A stretch of 34,491 nucleotides of DNA from Microbulbifer halophilus (GCF_026183675.1 NZ_JAPIVK010000040.1:1-34491); one strand, 5' to 3'. Positions 8,315 through 18,154 are shown, numbered from the stretch's first letter. Notes: a model not told the origin generated them from the letters alone. A program made the numbers and translations.

Positions 8315-11300
8315 TCAGAGATCCTCCTCTAGGACCGTCATCCGATCGGAATCGATATTGGGCTGCTCCACCCCCTCCTTCTTTGATACCTCAGTGTAAT
8401 TATTTGGGGATGCGAAGCGCTCTCGGAGACGATCGAGGTGCGGTAAGCTTTCGAGTACGCGTTTGCTGTCGATCCCGAAGTCGACAAAACATGCCAGTTC
8501 AGTGACACCGGCATCGATTAGCGACTCTACGATCGGTGCGCAGCTCTCCGGCGACCCGATCAGCGCCGAGTTCTCGACATAACGGCGATAAGCGACATCG
8601 AGCAGATAGTCACGATCTTCCTGGGAAAGTGAATCAAAGCTCTTTTCCTTGTCAAAGTTCCTAGCCAGCGAGTCCAGCAGCCCAGCCATGGTCGCAAGAT
8701 AATCGCGGAACGGCTTGGCGGCGACTACACGTGCCTGCTCGGCATTTTCGGTCACGTAGGCATGCACAAGCACCGTGACTCCACCCGTATCCGGATCCAG
8801 GCCGGCTTCTGCACGTGCGGCTTGATAGACCTGGATGTTGGCGGCTAGCTCGTCCACGCTCTGCCCCATCATGTTGGTCAAAATTCCGAACCCCCGGCGT
8901 CCTGCCTCAGCGTATGTATCCGGGTTCTTGACTACCGTGATCCAGATGGGTAAATCTGACCGCTTGGGCATCGGGAAGATTCTTGCCCCGAATGGCTTTC
9001 CGGTTCCGCCAGTGAATTCCACCGTCTCTCCCCGCCACAACTTCCGCACCACTTCGATGTTGCTGAAGGTGATGGTGCGATTGTCCGAATAAGCTTCCGG
9101 AGCGAGTACGAAATCATCGGGGTGCCACCCGGATGCGGCGGCAATACCGACCCGGCCTTGGGACAAGTTGTCAACAAGCGCCCATTCCTCTGCGATTCTC
9201 ACTGGATGGTGCAATGGCACTACTACGCTACCTGCGCGCAATTGAATGCGACTGGTTTCACGCGCAAGGGCAGCAGCAGTCACAGATGGATTAGGAGAAA
9301 AGCCACCGAAAGCGTGGAAATGTCGTTCCGGAATCCATACTGCCTTAAAATCGTGGGCATCGGCGAAACGCGCGCTCGCAAACAGCAGGTCGTACTTCTC
9401 CTTATCAAATTCACGTTCGTAACGGCCAAAAAAGGACAGGCTGAAATCGACTGGAAGCCTCTTCTTCTCCCCGACAGCTGTGTAGGATGCCTGTGTTGGT
9501 GAACGTTCGCATGTGGAGGGTGGCGCAGCGACACACTCTGTTTTTGTACTCTCCGACAACTCGCCGGCACCGGCTGCGGAAGCCCCAGGAGGCAAAAACC
9601 CACCTTCGCGCAACGCTTCGACCGATTGTTTGAACGCACCGACTATATGCGCCAAGTCTTCGTCAGTGTGTGCGGTAGAAAGCGCGTACACCCGCCCTTC
9701 CCAGAGCAACACACCTTTTTCTAGCAAGTGATAGTACATCAAGTTGGCATTGCCGCCGAACGCAATGCGAAACAAGGAACAGAAATGGGAGACTCGTAGC
9801 GGCAACCCTTCCGTATTGAAGTAGGCATTGAGCTCCTTTGCGAAAGCTGCAGTACTTGCGTTGAGGTGTTCCTGTAAGCCTGGCCCTTCTTGCTTGAGGT
9901 GTTGAAGAGTCGCGTATGCAGCTGCCATCGCAAGTGGATGCTTGCTATGGGTACCCGAAACAAACGTCGTCTCAGTTTCAGGATACGATTTGTCGCCATA
10001 CCGCCATTGCCCACCATCTACCGCATCCATGAAGCGGCCACAACCCGAGATAACCCCGATAGGCAGCCCGCCGCCAATAATCTTGCCGTATGTAACGAGA
10101 TCTGCCCGTAACCCGAACAGTGCCTGGGCGCCGCCGAGATGACACCGAAAACCGGTCAACATCTCATCAAAGATCAGCGCGATGCCTTGTTCCTTAGTGA
10201 GCTTCCTTAGAGCATGCAGGAATGCGCGCGGTTGCAATTCGAGCTGATGACTCTGTACAGGCTCTACCAACACACCGGCGATATGAGTCGCGTTCGCCTC
10301 AATATACGCCAACGACGCATCATCTCCGTAGTTGAGAACAACTGTGTTGGCAATTGAACTTTCGCTGATACCCGGAACCCCCGGCCGCGCTCTGAAATCA
10401 TCGCCCCCGGAAGAGGGTACAACGATGGTGGCCTCGTGCTGTCCGTGATAGGAGCCACTGAAAATCACGATGATATCGCGCCGAGTCACAGCACGTGCAA
10501 GTCGACAGGCGATCATGATCGCTTCAGTCCCACTATTGACGAAAGCTGCGCGCTCATTTCCTGTCAGCTCGCAAATTAATGCAGCAACTTCGCCCGCCAT
10601 CTCCGACTGTGGCCCCAGCTGCATACCACGCTCAAGCTGGTCCGCGATCGCGCGCCTTATGAAGGGCGGGTTGTGACCCAGAAGATTCACGCCAAAACCC
10701 ATGGTAACGTCGATGTATTCATTGCCATCGATGTCCCAAGTGCGCGCACCCTGAGCCGAGGCGCCCACCAGTGGGTAGTGCATCTCCTTGGTCAGTGCTC
10801 GGAACCCCGCTGCCACACGGTTGTCCGCCAGATGTGGTCGATGTCGTTGCGCATAGGCTTTAGAGCCTGCGGTACGCGCGCAGTATCTTTCGATGAGTGC
10901 ATCGAGATGGCGACGCTGGGGTTCCGTGAGCTGCTCTATAGTCGTCTCGGCAACCTTCCACTGAGGGATCGATGCCGTCACCGCTGGTGGTGGCTCAGTC
11001 GGCCTAGAGGTTTCCGCGGTTTTGCTTTCCATCATCGTTTGCGGCAATGCAGCACCCTGTGGGCCGGCGCCCAAGAGCTGCAACTGGCTTTGCATCAGCT
11101 GGGTCATCGCCCGAATCTGGTCGTACAGGAGGGCATTGACCTGACTGGAGAGCGGTGCGGAACTGGAAGCTGAAACCGTCGAAGTCTCATGGGCTGGGGC
11201 TTCGGCTGTAGGTTCGGGCGGTAACTGTGCCGGCTGCTTCGCGGAAGTCTGGGGGCCTACCTTCGCCTTCGACTCGCAATGAACGCACAACAACTCAAGG

Positions 11301-14300
11301 TTGTATAGTGACTCGAAGATCTGACGCACCTCCAGCTGCAGGGAAAACTCGCGCTCGATCGTACGTATCACGCCAATCAAGGAAATCGAGTCCATGCCCA
11401 TCTCCAGGAAAGGTGCAGTAGGATCGATCGTGTCAGCGGCCACGCCCAGGCTAGAACTAACGATTTCCTTAAGGCGAAGCATAACTTGTGAAGAGTCGGC
11501 TCCTGACGCTGTGGTACTGGCGTTAGTTTTATGTTCGCTCATTAGAGGTGCACTATTTTGTTTTCTGTTCCAACAACGCCGTCGCTGGAATGGGTAAGTT
11601 GGCAGATTTTCGGCTGAACAGGGTGCGTCCGGAAAAATGATATACCAATCGAGGTCAACGCCAGCGGCAAATAGGCGGCCAGCCACCGCTTGCGCCTGCG
11701 CCAACGGTGAACGGGTCTCTCCCGGCCATTGCAGCCAACGCAGCGGCGCTTGCGGAAGCAACTCTTGTGCAAGCGCGGTGAGGGTCGGGATTGGACCTAT
11801 CTCCAGTACTGCGGTCACTGGCTCCGCCAGCGCGACCTGTGCGCCTGCAACGAAATCAACCGGTGACTCCAGATGACGTATCCAGTAGTCCTCCGGTAGC
11901 TGTGTTTCCGGGTCGTAGCAAATACCTTCCAGGCACGACACAAAACGGGTCCTGGCCACAGCGGTCGGCATGGTTCGGACAGGTGCAGAGAACGGCTCGA
12001 TGACCGGTCGCATCAGCGGCGAGTGGAAGGCATGGGTGACATCAAGTAGCGTACAGCGGATGTTCGCTTCCTGTGCCCGCTTCTCGAACCGATACAACGC
12101 ATCCCGGTCGCCAGCGCAAACGGTCTGCGTGGCACCATTCAAGGCGGCGATGTATACGCCTTCCTCCTCAGACAAGTGTGGCTTTAAGTCTTCGGCGGAC
12201 ATCTCAACGGCGAGCATACCGCCTGGCGCAACGAGTTCATCCATCAGGCGGCCGCGTATGCTCAGTAGATCAAGTGCTTCCTCGGTCTCCAGCATCCCAG
12301 CGGCATAGGCTGCGGCATATTCGCCTATACTGTGGCCACAGACGACTTCCATTTGCACGCCAGCAGCTCGCCATAGATCCACAAGTGCAATCTGGAATGC
12401 AAATAGCGCTGGCTGCGCGACTGCCGCACTCTGTAACAAGATCTTATCGCTACCAAGCAACACTGCTGCGAGTTCGCCCAAACCCTTGCGTTTGCTCCAG
12501 GCGATGCATTTGTCAAGACGCTGACGGAACACGGGAAAGGCTTCGTACAATTCTCGTGCCATGCCGGCATAGGCGGCACCTTGCCCAGAAAAAAACCAGG
12601 CAATTCTCGGCGCCACCGCGGGAACTTGCTCCTTAGCACATAGGTTCGGCCGGCGCCCCGTTGCGAGTTCTGTCAGGCGTTGCCGCATTGCCGCGGGCGA
12701 GGCCGCTACCGCGGCAGCTCGGAAATTCATGGGTGTACGGCCATGCGCTGCTGCCGCGCAAAAAGCGCGCAAGTGTTCCGTGGAAACGTCTGAGAGATTA
12801 CTCGCATAACGCTGCATCAATTCGTCCAGTGCGGTTTCCGTCTTCGCAGAAACCAACAGTAAAGCCTGTTCCGCTGTTACTGACACAGCCTGAGTGTTTT
12901 CCGGAACATTTGGCGCTTCCTCCACAATAACGTGAGCGTTGGTGCCGCCAAAGCCAAACGAGGTCACACCCGCACGGCGGGCCCGCCCTCTATCTGGCCA
13001 CGGCTGTGTCTGTGCACACACTTCAAGCTGTGTCTGTTCCCATGGAACTCTATGATTTGGCTTCCGGAAATGCAGACTCGCCGGCACAACACCCTTTTCC
13101 AGCGACAAAACCACCTTTAGCAAGCCGGCAATTCCCGCGCCCGCCTCCAGATGCCCGATGTTGGTCTTGACACTTCCGATCAGTAGCGGCGATGCCCGTT
13201 CGGCAAAAACCCGGGCCAAGGCGCCTGCTTCAATGGGATCACCAAGTGGCGTACCGCTGCCGTGGCTCTCGACATAGTCGACCGTCTCAGGGCTGACCCT
13301 TGCGTCCGCCAGGGCATCCCGGATCACAGATTCTTGTGCGGGCCCATTAGGTGCGGTCAGGCCATTGCTGCGACCATCCTGATTGACTGTCGACCCGCGA
13401 ATTACGGCACGAATATGGTCTCCATCGCGAAGTGCGGCACTGAGCGGCTTGAGAAGCAGAGCGACACAACCCTCGCCGCGGACATAACCATCCGCACCGT
13501 CGTCGAAGCTCCGACAACGGCCGCGTGGAGACATCATACCCGCTTGCGAGAATGTAATCGTCAGATCCGGCGCCAACAGGAGGTTGACACCGGCAGCCAG
13601 TGCCAGATCACTCTCACCCTGTAGAATGCTTCGACAGGCCATATGTACTGCGACTAACGACGAAGAACATGCTGTATCCACAGCGATGCTCGGGCCTCGG
13701 AAATTCCACAGATAGGACAGGCGATTGGCTGCAATTGAGCAGGCGTTGCCCGTACCATCGTGCGGCCCTGCACTCGCATCATCTGCGAAAGGCAGGCGGG
13801 CGTAATCACTGCCACTGATACCAACGAACACCCCCGTTCGGCTCCCTGACAGCTGTTGGACGGCAACTCCGGCCGACTCCATGGCTTCCCATGCAACTTC
13901 GAGCAGCAATCGCTGCTGTGGATCCATGGCAACTGCTTCCGTACCGGAAATACCGAAGAATCCCGGGTCGAATTCGTCGACGTTGTCGATGAAACCTCCC
14001 CACTCGGCTCGGACCGGGCTTCCATCTGGGGCATAACAGGTATTCGGGGTACCGCGCTCCGGCCTTATCTGGGTGACCGCATCTACACCGCCTTCGAGGA
14101 CACGCCAAAATTCATGGGGATTTTTCGCTCCCGGCAATCGGCACCCGATTCCCACGATGGCCACTGCGTCTCGATCTGCGCCTAGCGATGATCTCGTGGC
14201 TGCCGGTGTGACACTTTCTTCAGTGTTTCCGGCAAAGTACTCTGCAAGGGCAGTCGCGGTCGGATAGTCGTAGATCAGGCGCTCTGAAACCTTGCGTTGT

Positions 14301-16300
14301 AGCTTTTGCTCGATAAGTGCGGCCAGGCGCCCTACTCCCAGTGAGTTCAATCCATGGGCGGCAAACGGTACTTCCGGATCGACATCGGCCGGCAGAACTT
14401 CGAGTATCTGCGCTACGGCATGACAGAGCCACGATGCCAACGATCGCACTTCTGCCATCTCCACGGGTAGTGAAGAGACGTACGCGGCCTCTTCCACAGA
14501 AACGGTTCCAGCTGGGTTTACTACGGCCTCAACTCGCGGATGAAACCAGCTCGACAACGTCGACAGTCGGCCTTTGAGAAACTGCTCTCGCGTCTTCTCG
14601 CGTGTCACCTTGCCACTAGTGGTCTTGGACAAGGTACCGCGACGGACCAGTACAAAGCCCCGCAGCTGCAAGTCGAAACCTTCCGATATAGCCGTTGCAG
14701 TAGCACGTGCTATCTCCGCTATGTCTATCGGTACAGAACTCTGGGTCTCCGCTTCATAGACAGCAACAAGGCTCTCCTCGTCGCCGGTATCCACCGCGAA
14801 CGCAACGCCAAAATCGCGACGCAGCAATGGATGGCACTCTTCGAGCGCCACTTCGATATCAGTTGGCAGGAAGTTCTGTCCACGAATGATAATCACGTCC
14901 TTGAGACGGCCACAGATATGCAGCTCATCGTCGAACATAAATGCAAGGTCCCCTGTTCTCAGGAACGGCTCCTCCTGTGTATCAGAGGTACATGCATGAA
15001 ATACTGGCTTTGTTGCATCCGGTTTGTTCCAGTAGCCGAGTGCAACGCTGTCTCCGCGGACCCAAAGCTCTCCGATCTTGCCCTCCGGCAATGTCTGCAA
15101 GGTGTCTGGGTCAACGATTCTGATTTCAAGATCGTCCATGACCAAGCCGCACGACATAACACGCCTGCCCCGTTGCCGGGTGGAGCGGACGGGCTTTGCG
15201 ATCAGTTTGCGAAGTCCGCGATCGCTGAATGTTCGTGCCTGAACCGGCTTTTCGGGCACGTCGCCACTGACGAACAGCGTGGTTTCGGCCATACCCATGG
15301 CGGGAGTCATTGCCTCTGCTGCGAATCCGCAATGCTCGAATGTACTGATGAAAGCATCAACCATCGCCGGTACGACCGGCTCACCGCAACTGACTGCCAA
15401 GCGCCAATGGGTAAGATCTAAACAGCGCCTTTCCTCTTCGCTGACCCGTTCCACGCACAGTCGGTAAGCGAAGTTGGGCGCCATGGCAATGTGTGCTCGG
15501 TAGTGGCCGATCGCGCGTAGCCAAGCTCCGGGTCGTTTCACGAAAGTTTGAGCTGCCATCAGGTACTGTGGCGCCCCCAAAAAAATTCCGAGCAGGTTAT
15601 TTCCAACCACGCCGAGATCATGGAAGATCGGAAGCCAGCTGACGATGATGGAGTTCTCATCGAGTTGCCAGCGGCGCCGCATCATGTGCAAGTTGTGTAG
15701 CAGATTAGCGTGGCTGACCATCACACCTTTTGGCGTCGTGGTCGACCCGGATGTGTATTGCAGGAAGGCAACATCTTTACCGCCGACGCCGGGATCACTC
15801 CATTGCTCAGCAAACTCGTCGTCAATCGCAAGGGCATCCTGAACGACTGCGCGACTCCCGATTGCCTCAATCCAGGTTGACATCGCTCCCAGATCCGTGG
15901 ACATGGCGAACACATGGCTGGCGTCGCAGTCAAGAAGGACACTACTGAGTCTTGCCGCCTTGAAACTTCTGCTATGAGGTGGAAACAGCGGCACCGGGAT
16001 CGCACCACCATATAAGCACCCGAAAAACACCTCCATATAGGCGATACCAGTTGGCAGCGCGATTACAACGCGTTGCCCACGGGGGCCCCGAGCGGCAAGC
16101 CATGCGCCAATCGCACGCGCACGGAGGTCTAGAGTAGCAAAGTCAACTGTCGTCACCAGGGATTCTTTATCATCAATGAACCCGATAGCGGTTTGCTCGG
16201 CATCCGCAGCTCCGCGCCACCGCAACAGCTCGACGATACTATTTATTCTGGAAAACTCGCTTGTTTGGCGAAGTCCTTTTTTCGATACCGCCCCCCCCAT
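8315..16300 (-). CDS. Hybrid synthase FAAL-ACP-KS-AT-ACP-aminotransferase-luciferase-like monooxygenase
   Basis: 2661 residues from the preferred ATG at 16300, preceded by AGGAG nine bases upstream. An ATG at 16339 or TTG at 16342 would add 13 or 14 residues but has a poorer ribosome site. Domains: fatty acyl-AMP ligase (1-585, YTSGSTTTPKG); ACP1 (Ser653); ketosynthase (710-1130, Cys878 in DTACSSS, His1013, His1050); acyltransferase (1232-1530, Ser1324 in GHSIGEY, HAFH at 1423-1426, which predicts malonyl-CoA); ACP2 (Ser1638); a Pro/Ala/Ser-rich linker; PLP class III aminotransferase (1785-2235, Lys2073 in YGKIIGGG); luciferase-like FMN monooxygenase of the secondary-metabolism subfamily (2282-2630). 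No KR, DH or ER is present, so the beta-keto group should go to the aminotransferase. This resembles mycosubtilin-type and puwainaphycin-type starters, where a beta-amino fatty acyl chain is made; the monooxygenase is probably an alpha-oxidiser. It feeds the next gene, whose ATG follows its TGA. Confidence 0.95.
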   Translation of the reverse strand: MGGAVSKKGLRQTSEFSRINSIVELLRWRGAADAEQTAIGFIDDKESLVTTVDFATLDLRARAIGAWLAARGPRGQRVVIALPTGIAYMEVFFGCLYGGAIPVPLFPPHSRSFKAARLSSVLLDCDASHVFAMSTDLGAMSTWIEAIGSRAVVQDALAIDDEFAEQWSDPGVGGKDVAFLQYTSGSTTTPKGVMVSHANLLHNLHMMRRRWQLDENSIIVSWLPIFHDLGVVGNNLLGIFLGAPQYLMAAQTFVKRPGAWLRAIGHYRAHIAMAPNFAYRLCVERVSEEERRCLDLTHWRLAVSCGEPVVPAMVDAFISTFEHCGFAAEAMTPAMGMAETTLFVSGDVPEKPVQARTFSDRGLRKLIAKPVRSTRQRGRRVMSCGLVMDDLEIRIVDPDTLQTLPEGKIGELWVRGDSVALGYWNKPDATKPVFHACTSDTQEEPFLRTGDLAFMFDDELHICGRLKDVIIIRGQNFLPTDIEVALEECHPLLRRDFGVAFAVDTGDEESLVAVYEAETQSSVPIDIAEIARATATAISEGFDLQLRGFVLVRRGTLSKTTSGKVTREKTREQFLKGRLSTLSSWFHPRVEAVVNPAGTVSVEEAAYVSSLPVEMAEVRSLASWLCHAVAQILEVLPADVDPEVPFAAHGLNSLGVGRLAALIEQKLQRKVSERLIYDYPTATALAEYFAGNTEESVTPAATRSSLGADRDAVAIVGIGCRLPGAKNPHEFWRVLEGGVDAVTQIRPERGTPNTCYAPDGSPVRAEWGGFIDNVDEFDPGFFGISGTEAVAMDPQQRLLLEVAWEAMESAGVAVQQLSGSRTGVFVGISGSDYARLPFADDASAGPHDGTGNACSIAANRLSYLWNFRGPSIAVDTACSSSLVAVHMACRSILQGESDLALAAGVNLLLAPDLTITFSQAGMMSPRGRCRSFDDGADGYVRGEGCVALLLKPLSAALRDGDHIRAVIRGSTVNQDGRSNGLTAPNGPAQESVIRDALADARVSPETVDYVESHGSGTPLGDPIEAGALARVFAERASPLLIGSVKTNIGHLEAGAGIAGLLKVVLSLEKGVVPASLHFRKPNHRVPWEQTQLEVCAQTQPWPDRGRARRAGVTSFGFGGTNAHVIVEEAPNVPENTQAVSVTAEQALLLVSAKTETALDELMQRYASNLSDVSTEHLRAFCAAAAHGRTPMNFRAAAVAASPAAMRQRLTELATGRRPNLCAKEQVPAVAPRIAWFFSGQGAAYAGMARELYEAFPVFRQRLDKCIAWSKRKGLGELAAVLLGSDKILLQSAAVAQPALFAFQIALVDLWRAAGVQMEVVCGHSIGEYAAAYAAGMLETEEALDLLSIRGRLMDELVAPGGMLAVEMSAEDLKPHLSEEEGVYIAALNGATQTVCAGDRDALYRFEKRAQEANIRCTLLDVTHAFHSPLMRPVIEPFSAPVRTMPTAVARTRFVSCLEGICYDPETQLPEDYWIRHLESPVDFVAGAQVALAEPVTAVLEIGPIPTLTALAQELLPQAPLRWLQWPGETRSPLAQAQAVAGRLFAAGVDLDWYIIFPDAPCSAENLPTYPFQRRRCWNRKQNSAPLMSEHKTNASTTASGADSSQVMLRLKEIVSSSLGVAADTIDPTAPFLEMGMDSISLIGVIRTIEREFSLQLEVRQIFESLYNLELLCVHCESKAKVGPQTSAKQPAQLPPEPTAEAPAHETSTVSASSSAPLSSQVNALLYDQIRAMTQLMQSQLQLLGAGPQGAALPQTMMESKTAETSRPTEPPPAVTASIPQWKVAETTIEQLTEPQRRHLDALIERYCARTAGSKAYAQRHRPHLADNRVAAGFRALTKEMHYPLVGASAQGARTWDIDGNEYIDVTMGFGVNLLGHNPPFIRRAIADQLERGMQLGPQSEMAGEVAALICELTGNERAAFVNSGTEAIMIACRLARAVTRRDIIVIFSGSYHGQHEATIVVPSSGGDDFRARPGVPGISESSIANTVVLNYGDDASLAYIEANATHIAGVLVEPVQSHQLELQPRAFLHALRKLTKEQGIALIFDEMLTGFRCHLGGAQALFGLRADLVTYGKIIGGGLPIGVISGCGRFMDAVDGGQWRYGDKSYPETETTFVSGTHSKHPLAMAAAYATLQHLKQEGPGLQEHLNASTAAFAKELNAYFNTEGLPLRVSHFCSLFRIAFGGNANLMYYHLLEKGVLLWEGRVYALSTAHTDEDLAHIVGAFKQSVEALREGGFLPPGASAAGAGELSESTKTECVAAPPSTCERSPTQASYTAVGEKKRLPVDFSLSFFGRYEREFDKEKYDLLFASARFADAHDFKAVWIPERHFHAFGGFSPNPSVTAAALARETSRIQLRAGSVVVPLHHPVRIAEEWALVDNLSQGRVGIAAASGWHPDDFVLAPEAYSDNRTITFSNIEVVRKLWRGETVEFTGGTGKPFGARIFPMPKRSDLPIWITVVKNPDTYAEAGRRGFGILTNMMGQSVDELAANIQVYQAARAEAGLDPDTGGVTVLVHAYVTENAEQARVVAAKPFRDYLATMAGLLDSLARNFDKEKSFDSLSQEDRDYLLDVAYRRYVENSALIGSPESCAPIVESLIDAGVTELACFVDFGIDSKRVLESLPHLDRLRERFASPNNYTEVSKKEGVEQPNIDSDRMTVLEEDL

Positions 16301-16367
16301 GGGTATACGCTCCTGTTTGTGCGGCTTGCTCCGAGCCATCAACCGCTACGTTCTTTCCACCATCCAG

Positions 16368-17153
16368 TCAAGCAAACACTGGCGGCATCTGCGCATTCTT
16401 ATTTCTGGTCTCTACTATCCGCGCAACAAGGCGCTCGCGCATAGCCTGGCGCGCCTCTTTTTCGATGAAGAAATGATCCCCGGGAAGCATCTCCAAGTTA
16501 AAGTCGGTGGAGGTGTGCGAACGCCAAGGTTCAAGACATTCTTGCTTTACACCTGGATCGTCAACTCCGCCATAAGCGTGAATAGGAATTGGCAACGGTG
16601 CCGCCGGAATATGTCGATAGGTTTCCGCAAGCGAGAAATCTGCGCGGAGGATCGGCAAGAACAGCTCCATCAACTCCGGATGCTCCAGGACCGCATCGGG
16701 CGTACCGTTGTAATCCTTTAGCGCGAGAATGAGTTCATTGTCCGGCAGCAGGTGGAGCCGTTGTTTGTGCGGTAATTGAGGTGCACGCTTCCCGGAAACC
16801 AGCAGTGTTTCCGGCAGGCGTAATCCTTTGTCCCGCATGGCTCGCGCAAGCTCAAACGCCAGCAGGGCACCAATGCTATGCCCAACAAACGTGTAGGGCA
16901 GCCCTGTCAGCGGACGAATGGCAGTAAGGATTTGCTCGACAAGCGAATGGAGAGAGCGTACAAGTGGCGTACCGTATCGCCGGCCTCGCCCCGGCAACTC
17001 CACCGCGATGAGCTGGACATCGGCCGGCAGAAACGATGCCCATTCACGGAACACTGCAAGGCTTGCACTTGCTCCGGCATACGGAAAACAAAAGACGCGA
17101 TAAGCTGGTGCTGGCCTATCTCCATGAACCAAGAACCACTTTGAATTCTTCAT
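16368..17153 (-). CDS. Type II thioesterase of the NRPS/PKS cluster
   Basis: About 261 residues, the normal size for stand-alone TEII enzymes, which hydrolyse wrong or stalled acyl groups from carrier-protein phosphopantetheine arms. Visible motifs are an early FCFPYAGAS, LPGRGRR, the nucleophile elbow VGHSIG (serine near residue 93), an aspartate in GGVDDP near 199, and the catalytic histidine in LPGDHFF near 228. This is the full Ser-Asp-His set in order. Two ATG codons stand side by side; the one at 17153 has GGGGGAGG at better spacing than that at 17156. The gene ends 67 bases before the preferred synthase start and follows the MbtH-like gene, so it is part of the operon. It is unlikely to be the releasing thioesterase, since it is free-standing and lies before the first module. 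Confidence 0.93.
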   Translation of the reverse strand: MKNSKWFLVHGDRPAPAYRVFCFPYAGASASLAVFREWASFLPADVQLIAVELPGRGRRYGTPLVRSLHSLVEQILTAIRPLTGLPYTFVGHSIGALLAFELARAMRDKGLRLPETLLVSGKRAPQLPHKQRLHLLPDNELILALKDYNGTPDAVLEHPELMELFLPILRADFSLAETYRHIPAAPLPIPIHAYGGVDDPGVKQECLEPWRSHTSTDFNLEMLPGDHFFIEKEARQAMRERLVARIVETRNKNAQMPPVFA

Positions 17154-17233
17154 CACCTCCCCCGTCCATCGGCAAACAGCGTGGCCTCAGTCTTATCAAT
17201 AACCGCCAGACGACTGCACCCTGTCCATGGTCC

Positions 17234-17449
17234 CTAGCTTTCTTGCTCAGCCATCTTTTCCCGCAAGCTCAGAGGGCGCATGTCAACCCATACTTCACGG
17301 ATATAAGCCAAGCACTCTTCTTTACTCCCGGTTTTGCCAGCGTCCTTCCATCCCAATGCATTATCGCGATTAGCAGGCCATATCGAGTACTGTTCTTCGT
17401 GGTTCATGACCACCTTGTATGTTCGATTATCGATATCGTCCGATTGCAT
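17234..17449 (-). CDS. MbtH-like NRPS accessory protein
   Basis: 71 residues. MbtH-like proteins bind adenylation domains and are often needed for their folding or activity. The family signature is clear: [10 protein letters not shown] near the start, a central GW, then CLxYIxEVWxDMRP. The open frame extends 31 codons further upstream, but that extension is not family-like. The ATG at 17449 is preceded by GAGGGAG seven bases away and gives the normal family length. The gene lies between an unrecognised small gene (37-base gap) and the type II thioesterase. The likely partners are the two A domains of the NRPS at 743-8314. Confidence 0.95.
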   Translation of the reverse strand: MQSDDIDNRTYKVVMNHEEQYSIWPANRDNALGWKDAGKTGSKEECLAYIREVWVDMRPLSLREKMAEQES

Positions 17450-17486
17450 GAAATTCGCTCCCTCAAAAGACCATTTAAAGGCACTG

Positions 17487-17825
17487 TCAAGCTTCGACCG
17501 TATCCTGCGCCTGTACTCGCTGTAGCGAACCTGTTCCCTCAAGCGAAATCAGATCCACCATAACCTCCACCACAACCGGTACAAAGTCAAGCGTCAGGTT
17601 ACCAACTAATCGAACCTGCCCCTGTCCTGCGGTGAAGTCAGCTTCCGATAAATCACTTTCAGATGGATCAATACGCAGTCCAAGCTCAGTTCCCCCCCGG
17701 GTATCGGCAAACTTTATCAACACATAACCTCGCTCAATCCGCTCTCCCAGCTCCTCGCCGCCCGTGTAGCGCGTCATCGTCACTGGATGCTCACCATTGC
17801 TCAGAAAATCAACCAGTTCGCTCAC
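17487..17825 (-). CDS. Unrecognised small acidic protein in the biosynthetic operon
   Basis: 112 residues, family not recognised. It starts with GTG at 17825, preceded by GGAG eight bases upstream, and sits in line between another unknown gene (26-base gap) and the MbtH-like gene (37-base gap), so it is almost certainly translated with them. The protein is acidic and has no signal peptide or obvious membrane helix. The middle reads like a beta-rich domain ([17 protein letters not shown]), followed by a very hydrophobic valine-rich strand pair ([19 protein letters not shown]). No catalytic motif is visible. Position suggests an accessory role in assembly-line function or immunity, but this is inference only. 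Confidence 0.8.
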   Translation of the reverse strand: MSELVDFLSNGEHPVTMTRYTGGEELGERIERGYVLIKFADTRGGTELGLRIDPSESDLSEADFTAGQGQVRLVGNLTLDFVPVVVEVMVDLISLEGTGSLQRVQAQDTVEA

Positions 17826-17851
17826 TTTATCGTCTCCGTTGCCTCCATCGC

Positions 17852-18154
17852 TTACCCAGCTTCAAGCTGACTCGCACGTTGTACGTCGTCTGGGATTTCG
17901 AAACGCAGCTCCTTCTTACAAAATTCGGTCCACGCGTCCCCTTCACCACTAAAGATCACATGCTCTTCGAGGAAGATACCGTCGGTGACAGAAAGGTCCT
18001 CCTGAACATAAACCACATCTTCATCACCAAGCGATCGCGGCGCCCCCCCTTCGACAGAAGGTCGTGCAGCCTCTGCATCTTCCTTCCAATCAGAAAAAGC
18101 GCGTAGATGTTTTAATTGGTACCCTTTGCAGTAAGCCCCCATCTTTTTCGACAT
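17852..18154 (-). CDS. Unrecognised 100-residue protein, MGAYCKGYQL N-terminus
   Basis: 100 residues. The start is well supported: AGGAGGAG lies directly before ATG at 18154, only eight bases from the stop of the permease gene. The N-terminus (MSKKMGAYCKGYQLKHLRAF) and C-terminus (WTEFCKKELRFEIPDD) each contain a cysteine in a conserved-looking context. Between them is an acidic stretch with VVYVQEDLSVTDGIF. It has no signal peptide and no membrane segment. I have the impression that similar small proteins accompany other natural-product clusters, but I cannot name a family. A soluble cytoplasmic accessory protein is the most that can be said. Confidence 0.8.
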   Translation of the reverse strand: MSKKMGAYCKGYQLKHLRAFSDWKEDAEAARPSVEGGAPRSLGDEDVVYVQEDLSVTDGIFLEEHVIFSGEGDAWTEFCKKELRFEIPDDVQRASQLEAG

